The translations under genes and the position numbers were made by a program. A stretch of 64,000 nt of DNA from Paractinoplanes brasiliensis (GTDB taxonomy: Bacteria; Actinomycetota; Actinomycetes; Mycobacteriales; Micromonosporaceae). Position 1 is the stretch's first letter; each line of letters starts with the position of its first letter. The stretch lies in contig NZ_SNWR01000001.1 in NCBI RefSeq assembly GCF_004362215.1, positions 2,854,001 to 2,918,000 of the forward strand, written 5' to 3'. Below are positions 27,109-36,515 of the stretch, one piece after another. The notes beneath the pieces were generated by a model. That model made no database searches. It worked only from the letters and a program-made list of their open reading frames with translations, and was not told where the DNA came from.

Positions 27109-28119
27109 TCAGCCGGCGGCAGCGGCCAGCAGCGGGGTGACCTTGTCCACGGCGTAGGACAGGCCGGCGACGGACGAGCTCGAGAACGCGTTCGAGATGT
27201 CCTGGTTGTCCATGTAGGCGACATGCCCGGCCTTGACCGACGGCACCGCCTGGAACAGCTTGTCGCCCTTGACCTGGTCGAGCGTGGCCTGGATGAGGAA
27301 GACGACGGTGACGTCGGCGTCGGCCAGGTCGAGCTGCTCGTTGGAGAGCGTGATGTAGAACGAGTCCTTCTTGAGCGCCTCGATCGCCGGGGCGTTCTTG
27401 AAGCCGAGCTTGGTCAGGAAGTCGACCCGGCCGTCACCGGAGACGTAGGCGCCCCAGCCCTCGCCGGTGCGGGCGACCGCCGCGACGGTCTTGTCCTTGA
27501 AGCCCGGGTTGGCCGCCGCGGCCGCGGTGAACTTGGCGTCCAGCTCGCTCTTGAGCGCGGCCGCCTCGGACTGCTTGCCGAGCGCCTTGCCGATCATGTC
27601 GAGCTGCTGCTCCCACGTGGTCAGGTACATCTCGCCGCCCTTGGGGACGTCGACCACGGGCACGCCGAGCTTGGCCAGCGAGTCGTGCCGGGCCTTGTCG
27701 CCGCTGGAGCGGGTGTCGAGGATCAGGTCGGGCTTGAGGGCCGCCACCTTCTCCATGTCGAGCTCGAGGGTGCCGAGGATCGCGGGCGGGGTGGTGTACT
27801 TGCCGGCGTTCCACGGGCCCTGACCGTCGCCGCCGAAGGCCAGCCAGTCGGACGCGCCCACGGGCTGCACCCCGAGCGAGAGCGCCACGTCGGCGTCGCT
27901 CCACCCCAGAGCGACAACCCGCTCGGGCTGCTTGCTGACGGTGACGTCACCGAAGGCCGTCGTGATGGTGACCGGGAAGGCGGAGGCGGCCGACGAACCC
28001 GTTGCGGGGGCGGCGTTGTCGTCCTCCGTGCCGGTGGTCGAGCAGCCGGTGAGGGCAACCACGGCGCTCAGAAGGGCGACCGGCAGCAACCGGCCGGCGC
28101 GGGAAAACGGAAGTCGCAT
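27109..28119 (-). CDS. fepB: Iron-siderophore-binding lipoprotein
   Basis: 336 residues from ATG 28119, chosen because GGAG is 6 bases upstream; ATG 28131 is an in-frame alternative. A lipoprotein signal ends in the lipobox LTGC (Cys about residue 26). The periplasmic-binding fold contains PERVVALGWSDADVALSLG and LKPDLILDTRSSGDKARHD, typical of the FepB/FecB type. It captures ferric siderophore outside the membrane for the permeases at 26083 and 24942. An IdeR/DmdR box lies 20 bases upstream. Confidence 0.92.
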   Translation of the reverse strand: MRLPFSRAGRLLPVALLSAVVALTGCSTTGTEDDNAAPATGSSAASAFPVTITTAFGDVTVSKQPERVVALGWSDADVALSLGVQPVGASDWLAFGGDGQGPWNAGKYTTPPAILGTLELDMEKVAALKPDLILDTRSSGDKARHDSLAKLGVPVVDVPKGGEMYLTTWEQQLDMIGKALGKQSEAAALKSELDAKFTAAAAANPGFKDKTVAAVARTGEGWGAYVSGDGRVDFLTKLGFKNAPAIEALKKDSFYITLSNEQLDLADADVTVVFLIQATLDQVKGDKLFQAVPSVKAGHVAYMDNQDISNAFSSSSVAGLSYAVDKVTPLLAAAAG

Positions 28120-28138
28120 CAGAGGCTCCATGATTCGC

Positions 28139-28157
28139 AAAGGTGAGCCTAACCTAA
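28139..28157 (-). promoter_or_regulatory. IdeR/DmdR/DtxR iron box
   Basis: On the minus strand the 19 bases begin TTAGGTTAGGCTCACCT and match 16 of 19 positions of the DtxR/IdeR consensus palindrome. The position directly upstream of the binding-protein gene predicts repression by iron-loaded DmdR/IdeR. This is strong support for iron as the substrate of the operon. Confidence 0.9.
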
Positions 28158-28194
28158 CGGCGTTCACCCTATCCGCAAGTCAGAGCCGCGAAGG

Positions 28195-29574
28195 TCACAA
28201 TTGCAGACGACCAGCCAGATGAGCGGCTGCGGCGACGGTCGCCGCGTACTGCACCCCGACGAGACGACGGATCTCGATCGGGTCGAGCTCGGCGACACGG
28301 GCGTCCTCGGCCAGCCAGGCGGCGTACCGCTGCTCCACCTCGGCCAGCGCGGAACGGACCGAAGCCCGTACGTTGCCCACGGCGGCCTCGCCCCGCAGCG
28401 CCCGGAACAGGATCCCGCCGTACCGAAGACGCCACTCGTGGATGTTCAGCTCCAGCGAGCTCGCCTCGGCCACGGTGGCCGGCCGCTCCGACGCCGGATC
28501 CTTGCTGCGCGCGAGCCTTTCCTGCCCGGCGGCCTCGACGACCGTGGCATAGAAGCGGGCCGCCCGCCAGAACGGGGAGGCCGGCGCGATCAGATGGTTC
28601 TCGACGGAGGCGAGCGTACGGGTGAGCAGCTCCCCCAGATCGGCCAGCGCGACGGCATTGGCGGCCAGGGCCTCCGCGTACGTCACCCCGGCCTCGGCCG
28701 TGTCCCCCGCTCGCGGGTCGAGCCAGTACGGCAGCTCGCTGACCAGCACCAACGCGCCCCACCGTTCGGCGTACCAGGTGGTGCTGCCGCCCTCGAAGAT
28801 CCACGGCTGCCGGCGGGCCATCGTCCGCTCGTAGACCGTCGCCAGGGGCGTGGCCTCGAAGATGGCGTCGTCGAGCAGCTCGAGGTCGGGCGCCTCGGGT
28901 TCGCCGCGGTCGAGCGGGATGCCCAGATGCTCGGGCACCCGTTGCAGGACGGGGTGCAGGGCCGGCTCGGCACGGCTCAGCCAGTAGTACGCCCCGCCCA
29001 GCTCACTGTTGTGCAGCGACGCGACCAGGGCCGGCCGGTGCGCGTCGATCAGCCGCATCAGCGCCTGCGTCTCGGGGATCGGCTCGTCGAAGTACGCGTC
29101 CCCGTGGTTCACCGGGAAGGTCCACTCGACCTGGTCGCGGCCGGCCGGGCGATAGAAGTGCCGGGCGTAGTGGCTGCGGGTGAACGGCCCGCGCAGCCAG
29201 CCCTCGTTGAGCCGCAGCCCGTCCGGGTCGGCGCAGTCCACGATCCGCCACCGGTGCCCGAGCCGGGCCCTCAGCTCACGGTCGGCGCAAAGGCGTTCGG
29301 CCAGGTGCAGCGCGGTGAGCCCGCCGATCGGCTCGTTGGGATGCGGCAGGCCGAAGGCGAGGGCCTCAGGCGCGTCCGGGGCGTCGGCGTCGATGGTCAG
29401 ACACCAGAGCGGGTTGCCCTGCCGGGAACTGCCGCACCGGCGCAACGACGCGACGCCGGGGTGACGATCCGCGATCCGCCGCAGTCCGGCGTGCAGTTCG
29501 TCGACCCCGGCGAAGGCGTCGTACGCCGGCACGGTGTCGATCTCGGCCAGGAGCCAGGCGGGAAGGGTGTCCAT
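28195..29574 (-). CDS. M14-family zinc carboxypeptidase-like protein
   Basis: 459 residues, no signal peptide, so cytoplasmic. The M14 zinc motif HxxE appears in LPHPNEPIGGLTALHLAERL, and the downstream zinc His in LVASLHNSELGGAYYWLS. The C-terminal 200 residues are helical. It may trim peptides or act as an amidohydrolase. It is close to, but on the other side of the iron box from, the siderophore operon, and a functional link is not shown. Confidence 0.82.
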   Translation of the reverse strand: MDTLPAWLLAEIDTVPAYDAFAGVDELHAGLRRIADRHPGVASLRRCGSSRQGNPLWCLTIDADAPDAPEALAFGLPHPNEPIGGLTALHLAERLCADRELRARLGHRWRIVDCADPDGLRLNEGWLRGPFTRSHYARHFYRPAGRDQVEWTFPVNHGDAYFDEPIPETQALMRLIDAHRPALVASLHNSELGGAYYWLSRAEPALHPVLQRVPEHLGIPLDRGEPEAPDLELLDDAIFEATPLATVYERTMARRQPWIFEGGSTTWYAERWGALVLVSELPYWLDPRAGDTAEAGVTYAEALAANAVALADLGELLTRTLASVENHLIAPASPFWRAARFYATVVEAAGQERLARSKDPASERPATVAEASSLELNIHEWRLRYGGILFRALRGEAAVGNVRASVRSALAEVEQRYAAWLAEDARVAELDPIEIRRLVGVQYAATVAAAAHLAGRLQL

Positions 29575-29590
29575 CCCGCCATCCTGCCCG

Positions 29591-31726
29591 CTATTCCTTG
29601 GTTCCCGCTGCTCTGACCGGCGGGATCCGGAGCAGACGGCTCACCGGCAGGACCGTCGTGACCAGGGCAAGCACGATCGCGCCGCCCAGCACGACCACCC
29701 CGCCCATCGGTGGCACGTAGGGCACCAGCGTTCCGGTCAGGGCCCGGACCACGGCCGTCAGCGTCAGCGCGGCGATCACCACACCGACCGTCAGCGCGGC
29801 CCCGAGCAGACCCACCTGCTCGGCGTTGACCATCCGCCGCACCTGGCGCGGGGTGACCCCGGCCAGCCGCAGCACCGCCAGTTCCCGGCCGCGGGCCAGG
29901 GCCGCCATCACCATCGTGTTGCCGGCCGCGAGCGCCGCGTACGCCACCATCACCGTGATCAGCATCTTGTTGAGCCAGGCGCTGATGGCCATGTCACGCC
30001 CGAGCTGCCCGGTGAGGTCGTCGGTCGTACGCACCTGCCCCAGGGCCGCGAGAGCCTGGTCGGCGCTTCCGTCGGTGCGCACCAGAATCTCGTCGTACGG
30101 GCCGGACACGTACGGCAGCAGCACATCGCCGAAGCCCAGCCCGCGGTCGTAGACGGCGACCACCTTGCGCTTGACCGGGGTGCCGTCGCCCAGCCACATC
30201 TCGGCCTCGTCACCGACCTTCCAGCCCGCCGACGACGAGACAGCGATCGTGTCGCCGGTCAGCGCGGACAGGCTGCCCTCCCGTACGCCCAGGTCCATCG
30301 TGGACGACAGTTGGGCCGGCTCGACGGCTCGGGCCTCGGCCTGCTCGGCCCCGTCGAAGACCCGCACCACGATCGACGTGTGCTGCACACCCGTCACGGC
30401 CCGCACTCCGGCAATCCCCCGTACGCGGTCGGCCGTCGACGCCGGCAAACCCTCGGGCGCCGCCACGACCCGATCGGCCAGCATGCCCTCCCGGCTCTGC
30501 GTGACAGTCTGCCGCTCCAGGTTGTCCTGCAGGAACCAGACCGAGCCGCCGAACCCGACCGACAGCACGAGCGCGCTCAGCACGGCGGCCATGCCCCGGG
30601 CGTTGGCCCGCAGGTTGGCCACGGCCAGATCGCCCGAGACTCCCCAGACCTTCCGCAGGACGGGCGCGACCACCCGGGCGGCGTACGTGTTGATCCACGG
30701 GGCCAGCAGCGCGACCGCGATCACGTACAGGTAGAGCATGCCGAGCGCGGCGGCCACCGCGGTCATGCCCGAGGTGCCCGCGGCGAAGAACGTGGCCATG
30801 CCGGCCGCGGCCAACGTGAGCAGCCCGGACGCACCCCGGACACGGCCACCGTGGGCGGGCTCGACGGCGATCTCACCCAGCGCCTCGGCCGGGCGGATGC
30901 GGGCGACCCGGCGGGCCGCGATCCGGGCGGCGCCCACGGCGATCAGCAGGGTGATCAGGGTGCCGAAAACGGCCGCGGTAGCGGGGTTGGTGACCGGGAA
31001 GCTCTCCGGCAGGAACCCGCGGGCGATCAACTGGTCGTGCACCCAGGCGGTCGACCACAGCCCGGCGGGGATGCCGATCGCGGCCGAGGCCAGAGCGACC
31101 ACCGCCGCCTCGGCGACCACCAGCGCACGCACCTGACGCGGGGTGGCGGCGACGGCTCGCAACAGGGCCAGGTCACGCCGGCGGTGCCGGACGGAGAGGC
31201 CAACGGTGCCGGCCACCACGAAGACGATCAGCAGCACCACGTACCCGCCGAACGCGCCGCCCACCTCCAGCAGCAGCGAACGGGCCTCGATCGAGGCGGA
31301 CCCCTCGGCCCAGCCCCGTTCCTTCCCCGCGTACGCCTCGACCCCGGCCTCCTCGGCAAGGCCCTCGATGGTCTTGACGGCGTCGGGGGAAGCCTTGATC
31401 GCGATGGCCTGAGCGTCGGCCTGGACGTCGGTCACCCCGGGAACGGCGCGGATCCGGTCGGCGAGCGCGGGCGGCACCTTGCCCTCGGGCAGCGGCACCT
31501 TCGTGACGCTGACCTCGCCGAACTCCTTCGTGGACACTTCGATGTAGCGGTGGGCGACCACGACGTCGGCCGCCGCATAGCGCTGCGGCTCGGGCTGGTA
31601 CCGCAGGCCCGACTCGACGAACACGGCCAGGGTCATCAGGATCATCACGCCGCCGGCCAGGGCGACCAGGGTGGCAATCGACGTGCCGGGGCGCTGCCGC
31701 AGCAGGCGCAGGGCGAGCTTGAACAT
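29591..31726 (-). CDS. FtsX-like ABC transporter permease
   Basis: 711 residues from ATG 31726, with a GAGGACC ribosome site. Eight or so membrane helices, with two FtsX core domains (about residues 210-330 and 585-700) and large extracellular loops (about residues 40-200 and 420-570), the layout of BceB/YtrF-like exporters. It pairs with the ATPase at 31741. The system probably removes a cell-envelope-active compound or signals its presence to the two-component system upstream (32572-34403). Confidence 0.88.
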   Translation of the reverse strand: MFKLALRLLRQRPGTSIATLVALAGGVMILMTLAVFVESGLRYQPEPQRYAAADVVVAHRYIEVSTKEFGEVSVTKVPLPEGKVPPALADRIRAVPGVTDVQADAQAIAIKASPDAVKTIEGLAEEAGVEAYAGKERGWAEGSASIEARSLLLEVGGAFGGYVVLLIVFVVAGTVGLSVRHRRRDLALLRAVAATPRQVRALVVAEAAVVALASAAIGIPAGLWSTAWVHDQLIARGFLPESFPVTNPATAAVFGTLITLLIAVGAARIAARRVARIRPAEALGEIAVEPAHGGRVRGASGLLTLAAAGMATFFAAGTSGMTAVAAALGMLYLYVIAVALLAPWINTYAARVVAPVLRKVWGVSGDLAVANLRANARGMAAVLSALVLSVGFGGSVWFLQDNLERQTVTQSREGMLADRVVAAPEGLPASTADRVRGIAGVRAVTGVQHTSIVVRVFDGAEQAEARAVEPAQLSSTMDLGVREGSLSALTGDTIAVSSSAGWKVGDEAEMWLGDGTPVKRKVVAVYDRGLGFGDVLLPYVSGPYDEILVRTDGSADQALAALGQVRTTDDLTGQLGRDMAISAWLNKMLITVMVAYAALAAGNTMVMAALARGRELAVLRLAGVTPRQVRRMVNAEQVGLLGAALTVGVVIAALTLTAVVRALTGTLVPYVPPMGGVVVLGGAIVLALVTTVLPVSRLLRIPPVRAAGTKE

Positions 31727-31740
31727 GGGGGTCGGTCCTC

Positions 31741-32466
31741 TCACCTGGTCACGAGCAGTTCGGCGATCTTTTCCGCGCCCAGCTGGGGCAGGTCGCGGAC
31801 GATCCGGCCGTCGGCCAGCACGAGCACCCGGTCGGCGTACGAGGCGGCGACCGGGTCGTGCGTCACCATCACCACGGTCTGGCCGAACTCGTCGACCATC
31901 GAGCGCAGCAGGGCCAGCACCTCACCCGCGGTCTCGGTGTCCAGCGCGCCGGTCGGCTCGTCGGCGAAGACCACGTCGGGGCGTACGGAGAGGGCGCGGG
32001 CGATCGCGACGCGCTGCTGCTGACCGCCGGAGAGCTGGGCCGGGCGGTGCGAGAGCCGCTGGGTCAGGCCGACCCGCTCGACCACGCTCGCCACCCACTG
32101 CCGATCGGGCCGCACCCCGGACAGCCTCGAGGGCAGCAGGATGTTCTCCTCGACGGTGAGCGCGCCGATCAGGTTGAACGCCTGAAAGACGAAGCCGATG
32201 CGGTCCCGCCGCAGCTCGGTCAGCCGGGTCTCGGAGAGCTGCGACAACTCGGTGTCGCCGACCCAGACCCGGCCCCCGGTGGGACGGTCGAGCCCGGCCG
32301 CGGTCTGCAGCAGCGTGCTCTTGCCGGAACCGGACGGGCCCATCACGGCGGTGAACGTGCCGCGGGCGAACTCGGCGTCCACCCCGGCCAGGGCGACGAC
32401 CCGCTGGCCGTCGGTGGCGTACGTGCGGGTGAGTCCCTCGACCCGGACCGCGACCATGTCGTTCAT
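31741..32466 (-). CDS. ABC transporter ATP-binding protein (LolD/BceA type)
   Basis: 241 residues from ATG 32466. Walker A is GPSGSGKST, signature LSGGQQQR, Walker B VVFADEPTGALD, H-loop VTHDP. It energises the FtsX-like permease 14 bases downstream. The regulator gene ends 106 bases upstream on the same strand, so the four genes may be one operon. Confidence 0.92.
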   Translation of the reverse strand: MNDMVAVRVEGLTRTYATDGQRVVALAGVDAEFARGTFTAVMGPSGSGKSTLLQTAAGLDRPTGGRVWVGDTELSQLSETRLTELRRDRIGFVFQAFNLIGALTVEENILLPSRLSGVRPDRQWVASVVERVGLTQRLSHRPAQLSGGQQQRVAIARALSVRPDVVFADEPTGALDTETAGEVLALLRSMVDEFGQTVVMVTHDPVAASYADRVLVLADGRIVRDLPQLGAEKIAELLVTR

Positions 32467-32571
32467 GACTGCGCCTCTCGGTGTGTTAGCTCGTTGGCTG
32501 ACACCGGAAACGCTATTTCGCGCAGTGGTCAAGATCGATGAAGCCTGCGGGCCTCTTCGCGGTACAGCTGG

Positions 32572-33216
32572 CTATACCTCCAGGTAGCGCAGCACCGCTG
32601 TCACCCGGCGGTCGGCCCGGTCACTCGGCGCCAGGTCGAGCTTGGCGAAGATGCTGCGGATGTGTTTGTGCACGGCGCCCTCGGTGACGACCAGGCGTTC
32701 GGCGATCGCCGTGTTGCCCAGCCCCTCGGCCATCAGCGCGAGCACGTCCCGCTCGCGGGGGCTGAGCCGGTCGAGGCCGTTGTCGGCGCGGTTGCGCGAG
32801 AGCAGGAGGCCCACCACCTCGGGGTCGACGGCCGTGCCGCCCTCGGCCACGCGGTGCAGCGCCTCCAGGAACTCCTCGACCCGGCCCACCCGCTCCTTGA
32901 GCAGATAGCCGAGCCCCGCCGCGCCGCCGCTGAGCAGGTCGGTGGCAAAAGCCTGTTCCACGTACGCCGAGAGCACGAGCACGGCCAGGCCAGGCAACCG
33001 CCTGCGCGCCTCCACCGCGGCAACGATCCCCTCATCGGTGTGCGTGGGCGGCATCCGCACGTCGACGATCGCCACGTCCGGTTTGTGCTCGTCGACGGCT
33101 GCCAGGAACGCGGCCGGGCCGTCGGTGGTGGCGACCACGTCGATCCCCTCGGCCCGCAGCAGCAACGCCAGGCCCTCCCGCAGCAGCGCGTCGTCCTCGG
33201 CGATCACGATCCGCAC
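32572..33216 (-). CDS. LuxR/NarL-family response regulator
   Basis: 214 residues. The receiver domain has EDD, the phospho-acceptor in VAIVDVRMPP and Lys in YLLKERVG. The C-terminal LuxR HTH is LSPRERDVLALMAEGLGNTAIAERL. It overlaps the kinase gene by 13 bases and is its partner. It probably activates the ABC transporter genes downstream. Confidence 0.92.
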   Translation of the reverse strand: MRIVIAEDDALLREGLALLLRAEGIDVVATTDGPAAFLAAVDEHKPDVAIVDVRMPPTHTDEGIVAAVEARRRLPGLAVLVLSAYVEQAFATDLLSGGAAGLGYLLKERVGRVEEFLEALHRVAEGGTAVDPEVVGLLLSRNRADNGLDRLSPRERDVLALMAEGLGNTAIAERLVVTEGAVHKHIRSIFAKLDLAPSDRADRRVTAVLRYLEV

Positions 33217-34403
33217 GGCAGCTCCACTCGCATGGTCGTCGGCCCACCGGCCGGGCTGGTCAAGGTCAAGTTCCCGTCGTACGCCTCGACGCGGCGCCGG
33301 ATCCCGACGATCCCCGACCCGCCGTGCTCGTCGGCGCCGCCACGGCCGTTGTCCTCGATCGTCACCTCGAGCCGGTCACCGTCGAGGCGCGCGGTGACCG
33401 AGGCCGTGGTCGCGCCGCTGTGCTTGTTGATGTTCGTGAGCGCCTCGGCCACCACGAAGTAGGCCGTCGCCTCGACCGAGGCCGCGCAGCGGCGGGGCAG
33501 CCGGACGTCGAGCCGGCACGGCACCCCCGAGTCCCCGGCCAGGCCGGCCAGGGCGCCGTCGAGCCCACGGCCGTCGAGCACCGGCGGGAGGATGCCGCGC
33601 ACCACCGTCCGCAGCTCGGACAGGGCCTGCTCGGCGGCGTCCTGGGCCCGGTCCAGCATCTCGCCCGCCGCCGCCGGGTCGCGAGCCACCGCCCGCCGGG
33701 CCGCGCCGAGCAGCACGCTGACCGCGACCAGGCGGTTCTGCGCGCCGTCGTGCAGCGAACGCTCGATCCGGCGCAGCTCGGCGGCGTGCGCGTCGAGGGC
33801 CGCGGCCCGGGTCGCGGTGAGCTCGGCGATACGCAGCGACATGTCGGTGCCCGGCGGCGGGGCCAGCAGCCGGCGGCCGGGCCAGGCCTGCGCCCGCGAC
33901 AGCAGCGGCGCCAGATAGAGACCGAGCACCACCCAGGCGAGGCCGTACAGGCCGACGAGCAGCGCGTCGACCTGATTGTGCACCGGCCAGAAGACCAGGC
34001 CGGGCGCCGACTCGGGCGAGACCAGCGACCACCACAGCGGGTACGTGATGTCCTGTATCGCCGAGACCGGAACGAGCAGGCCGAACGCGCTGATGAAGAA
34101 CCCGGCCGTGCCGTGCACGACCAGCCACAGCAGCTCGCGCCGGCTGAACTTCTCGGACACCGGGCCCAGGATCTCGGGACCCCAGCGGGACAGGCGGGCC
34201 CGTTCCCGGTCGGCGGCGGCGCGCACGGCACTGCGGGCGTACGGGATCAGCAGCACGCCGATGCCGACCGGGCACAACAACGCCACGATGAACAGCCAGA
34301 ACAGGGTGGCCAGCGCGAGGGCCGACGTGCCGAGGCCACCGAGCAGCCGTTGCAGGGCGTCAACGGTGGCGTGCCCCCGGCGGCGCAGACCATCGACGCT
34401 CAT
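33204..34403 (-). CDS. DesK/NarX-type sensor histidine kinase
   Basis: 399 residues. About four N-terminal membrane helices form a sensor region, followed by HisKA_3 with the phospho-acceptor in RIERSLHDGAQNRLVAVS and an HATPase domain with AEALTNINKHSG and DNGRGGAD. Its partner is the LuxR-type regulator directly downstream. The intramembrane sensor architecture fits detection of envelope stress or of a membrane-active compound handled by the adjacent ABC transporter. Confidence 0.9.
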   Translation of the reverse strand: MSVDGLRRRGHATVDALQRLLGGLGTSALALATLFWLFIVALLCPVGIGVLLIPYARSAVRAAADRERARLSRWGPEILGPVSEKFSRRELLWLVVHGTAGFFISAFGLLVPVSAIQDITYPLWWSLVSPESAPGLVFWPVHNQVDALLVGLYGLAWVVLGLYLAPLLSRAQAWPGRRLLAPPPGTDMSLRIAELTATRAAALDAHAAELRRIERSLHDGAQNRLVAVSVLLGAARRAVARDPAAAGEMLDRAQDAAEQALSELRTVVRGILPPVLDGRGLDGALAGLAGDSGVPCRLDVRLPRRCAASVEATAYFVVAEALTNINKHSGATTASVTARLDGDRLEVTIEDNGRGGADEHGGSGIVGIRRRVEAYDGNLTLTSPAGGPTTMRVELPCGS

Positions 34404-34409
34404 AGCCCG

Positions 34410-35630
34410 TCACACTAGGACATGCGCGGGCCGGGGTGTCCGGGACGCCCAGATCGCCGCGTTCAGCACCACCCAGGCCCCGCCGAGCAGCACGGCGGCG
34501 ATCGTCTCGCTGAGGTTGCTCCAGCCGAGATAGACCCACGAGCCGGCGCAGCACACCACCAGCGCGGCGGCCACGGTGCCCGTCGTGACCCGATGCGGCC
34601 AGGGCAGACGCCTCGACACCAGCCAGGCCACCAGGCCCACCACCGCCGCCAGCTGAGCGGTCGGCGCGGCGTCGCCGCCCGGCTCCCAGGGCGGCGGATC
34701 GATGATGAACAGCACCACCGACAGGACGGCCAAGGGCATCAGCAGCGCCAGCCCGTCAAGCAGCCCGGCGCGCCGCCACCAGGCCCGAGCCAGGACGACC
34801 GTAGCGGCCATCCCGAGCAGCAGCTCCGGGTTGATCGAGGTGGCCAGATCGAGCGCGAACCGGTAACCGTCGGACGTCCACTGCCCGCGCGCCCAGGTGG
34901 CGACCGCGTGGTCCGCCGCGGCCAGCCCGCTCATTCTGACGATCAGCGGCATCGCGAACACCAGCAGCAGGGCGAACAGCACAAGCGCGCCCAGGCTGGT
35001 CAGCACCCGGGCGACACGGTTGTCGGAGGAGACCGGCCAGTCGGGCAGCCGCATCGGGTGCGCGCCCAGCCAGCGGCCGGCCAGCACCAGCGCCACGAGC
35101 AGTGCGGTCAGCACCGCCAAAGCACCCCCGGCCCGGCCCGCACGGGCGGCCAGCACGTCGTACGAGGCGCCGGCCAGATAACTCCCGAGCACCAGCCACA
35201 ACGACCACCCGGCCGCGGCGGGGGTATGGAAGGCCACGAACCGGCGGTACGCCACCCCGTTCATCCCGGCCAGCCGGGGCACGATCGTACGGGCTCCCGC
35301 CACCCACTGTCCGAAGAAGACGGACCGCCCGCCGTAGCGCTCGAAGATCCGCTCGGCCCGCCGCCAATGCCTCTCCTTGACCCACCGCGACCGCGGACCG
35401 CGGCGCCGCCCGGCGAAGTAACCCCCATTACCCCCGAGCAGCGCCGCCGCCACAGCCACCAGCGCGGCCGGGACGATGCCCACCACCTGTTCGTTGGCGA
35501 GCAGCCCCAGCGCGACCAGTGCGGTCGCCGACGGCAGGACCAGGCCGGCGAGCACGGCCCCCTCGGTCGCCACCAGCGCCGCCACCACCACGAGGGCCAG
35601 CCAGGCGGGCAGGTCGTCGAGGAAGGCCAC
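34410..35630 (-). CDS. DedA-family membrane protein fused to a degenerate PAP2-like domain
   Basis: 406 residues, GTG start at 35630. The N-terminal DedA/SNARE-associated domain (about residues 1-190) has the conserved FGQWVAGARTIVPRLAGMNGVAYRRF. The C-terminal half has PAP2-like helices, but the catalytic signatures are missing: the region that should read SRxxxGVHWxSDV is YLGWSNLSETIAAVLLGG, lacking the His and Asp. DedA proteins are undecaprenyl-phosphate or lipid flippases. The degenerate half is probably structural. Confidence 0.82.
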   Translation of the reverse strand: MAFLDDLPAWLALVVVAALVATEGAVLAGLVLPSATALVALGLLANEQVVGIVPAALVAVAAALLGGNGGYFAGRRRGPRSRWVKERHWRRAERIFERYGGRSVFFGQWVAGARTIVPRLAGMNGVAYRRFVAFHTPAAAGWSLWLVLGSYLAGASYDVLAARAGRAGGALAVLTALLVALVLAGRWLGAHPMRLPDWPVSSDNRVARVLTSLGALVLFALLLVFAMPLIVRMSGLAAADHAVATWARGQWTSDGYRFALDLATSINPELLLGMAATVVLARAWWRRAGLLDGLALLMPLAVLSVVLFIIDPPPWEPGGDAAPTAQLAAVVGLVAWLVSRRLPWPHRVTTGTVAAALVVCCAGSWVYLGWSNLSETIAAVLLGGAWVVLNAAIWASRTPRPAHVLV

Positions 35631-35752
35631 GCCCGAAGACTATGAACGCGCACACCCCAGGCGGATCGGTGGAATTCCCCTAAGCTCGTCCGGGAACTTT
35701 CTCGCCCGCGGGAGCGACCAACCACTCCCCGGCCCCGGACAGAAGGACCCCC

Positions 35753-36328
35753 ATGACCAAGCCCATGACCCGCCTGCTCGTCGCCCTGGCCGCGATGACG
35801 GCGGTGCTGCTGCCCGGCGTGCCGGCCCTCGCCCACAACGCGCTGGCCGAGGCCACCCCGGCCAAGGGCTCGACGGTCAAGAAGGCCCCGACCAGCGTCA
35901 AGCTGAAGTTCCTGCAGAAGCTGAACCCTTCGTACACGACGCTGACGGTGTCGGGCGTCGAGGCTTCCGACCCGAAGGTCGACGGCGCGACCGCCTCGGT
36001 CACCTTCGACCCCCTGCCCAACGGCGCCTACACGGTGGCCTATCAGGTGGTCTCGCAGGACGGCCACACGGTCAAGGGCTCCTACAAGTTCACCGTGGCC
36101 GACCCGTCCGCCACCTCGGCCCCGGCCCCCGAGCCCGCTCCCGACGAGTCGCTGGTGGTCGCCGACCCGCCCAGCAGCGCCCCGGCCCCCACCGCCCCGG
36201 CCGCCGACCTGGCCTCCGCCGAGCCCGACGACAGCAACACCAGCACTTACCTGATCCTCGGCGCGATCGTCGTCGCCCTGCTCGCCTTCGCCGGCTTCCT
36301 CTTCGCCCGCCACCGCAGAACAAACTAA
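35753..36328 (+). CDS. CopC-domain copper-binding protein with C-terminal anchor
   Basis: 191 residues from ATG 35753, preceded by GAAGGAC. The signal peptide ends ALA, leaving His at the mature N-terminus (AHNALAEATPAKG), the first Cu(II) ligand. The second ligand motif is QDGHTVKGSYKF. After the CopC domain (residues 27-122) come a Pro/Ala-rich linker and one membrane helix (about 165-187) with a basic tail. It holds copper at the outer membrane face. No CopD is adjacent. Confidence 0.9.
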   Translation: MTKPMTRLLVALAAMTAVLLPGVPALAHNALAEATPAKGSTVKKAPTSVKLKFLQKLNPSYTTLTVSGVEASDPKVDGATASVTFDPLPNGAYTVAYQVVSQDGHTVKGSYKFTVADPSATSAPAPEPAPDESLVVADPPSSAPAPTAPAADLASAEPDDSNTSTYLILGAIVVALLAFAGFLFARHRRTN

Positions 36329-36515
36329 GCGATCATTCCCCGGAACTGCGCCCACCGGCCGCACCAGGTGGCAAGGTCGTGTATCCACGGCAGGTCGCTC
36401 ACCTGAGCCTTGGCCGACGGCCCGGTCACCGCGCATCGGTCAGGTGGTTCTTTCAGACGCCGGGTTCCTCTCTTCGCCAGAACACCGTAAGCGAGCTGCG
36501 CGCTACGCTCCGGCG

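Noticed and set aside
29534..32023. 829-codon plus-strand frame opposite the ABC permease
   Set aside because: Composition (Arg, Gly, Gln, His) is typical of antisense shadows; the minus-strand genes have clear Walker and FtsX motifs.
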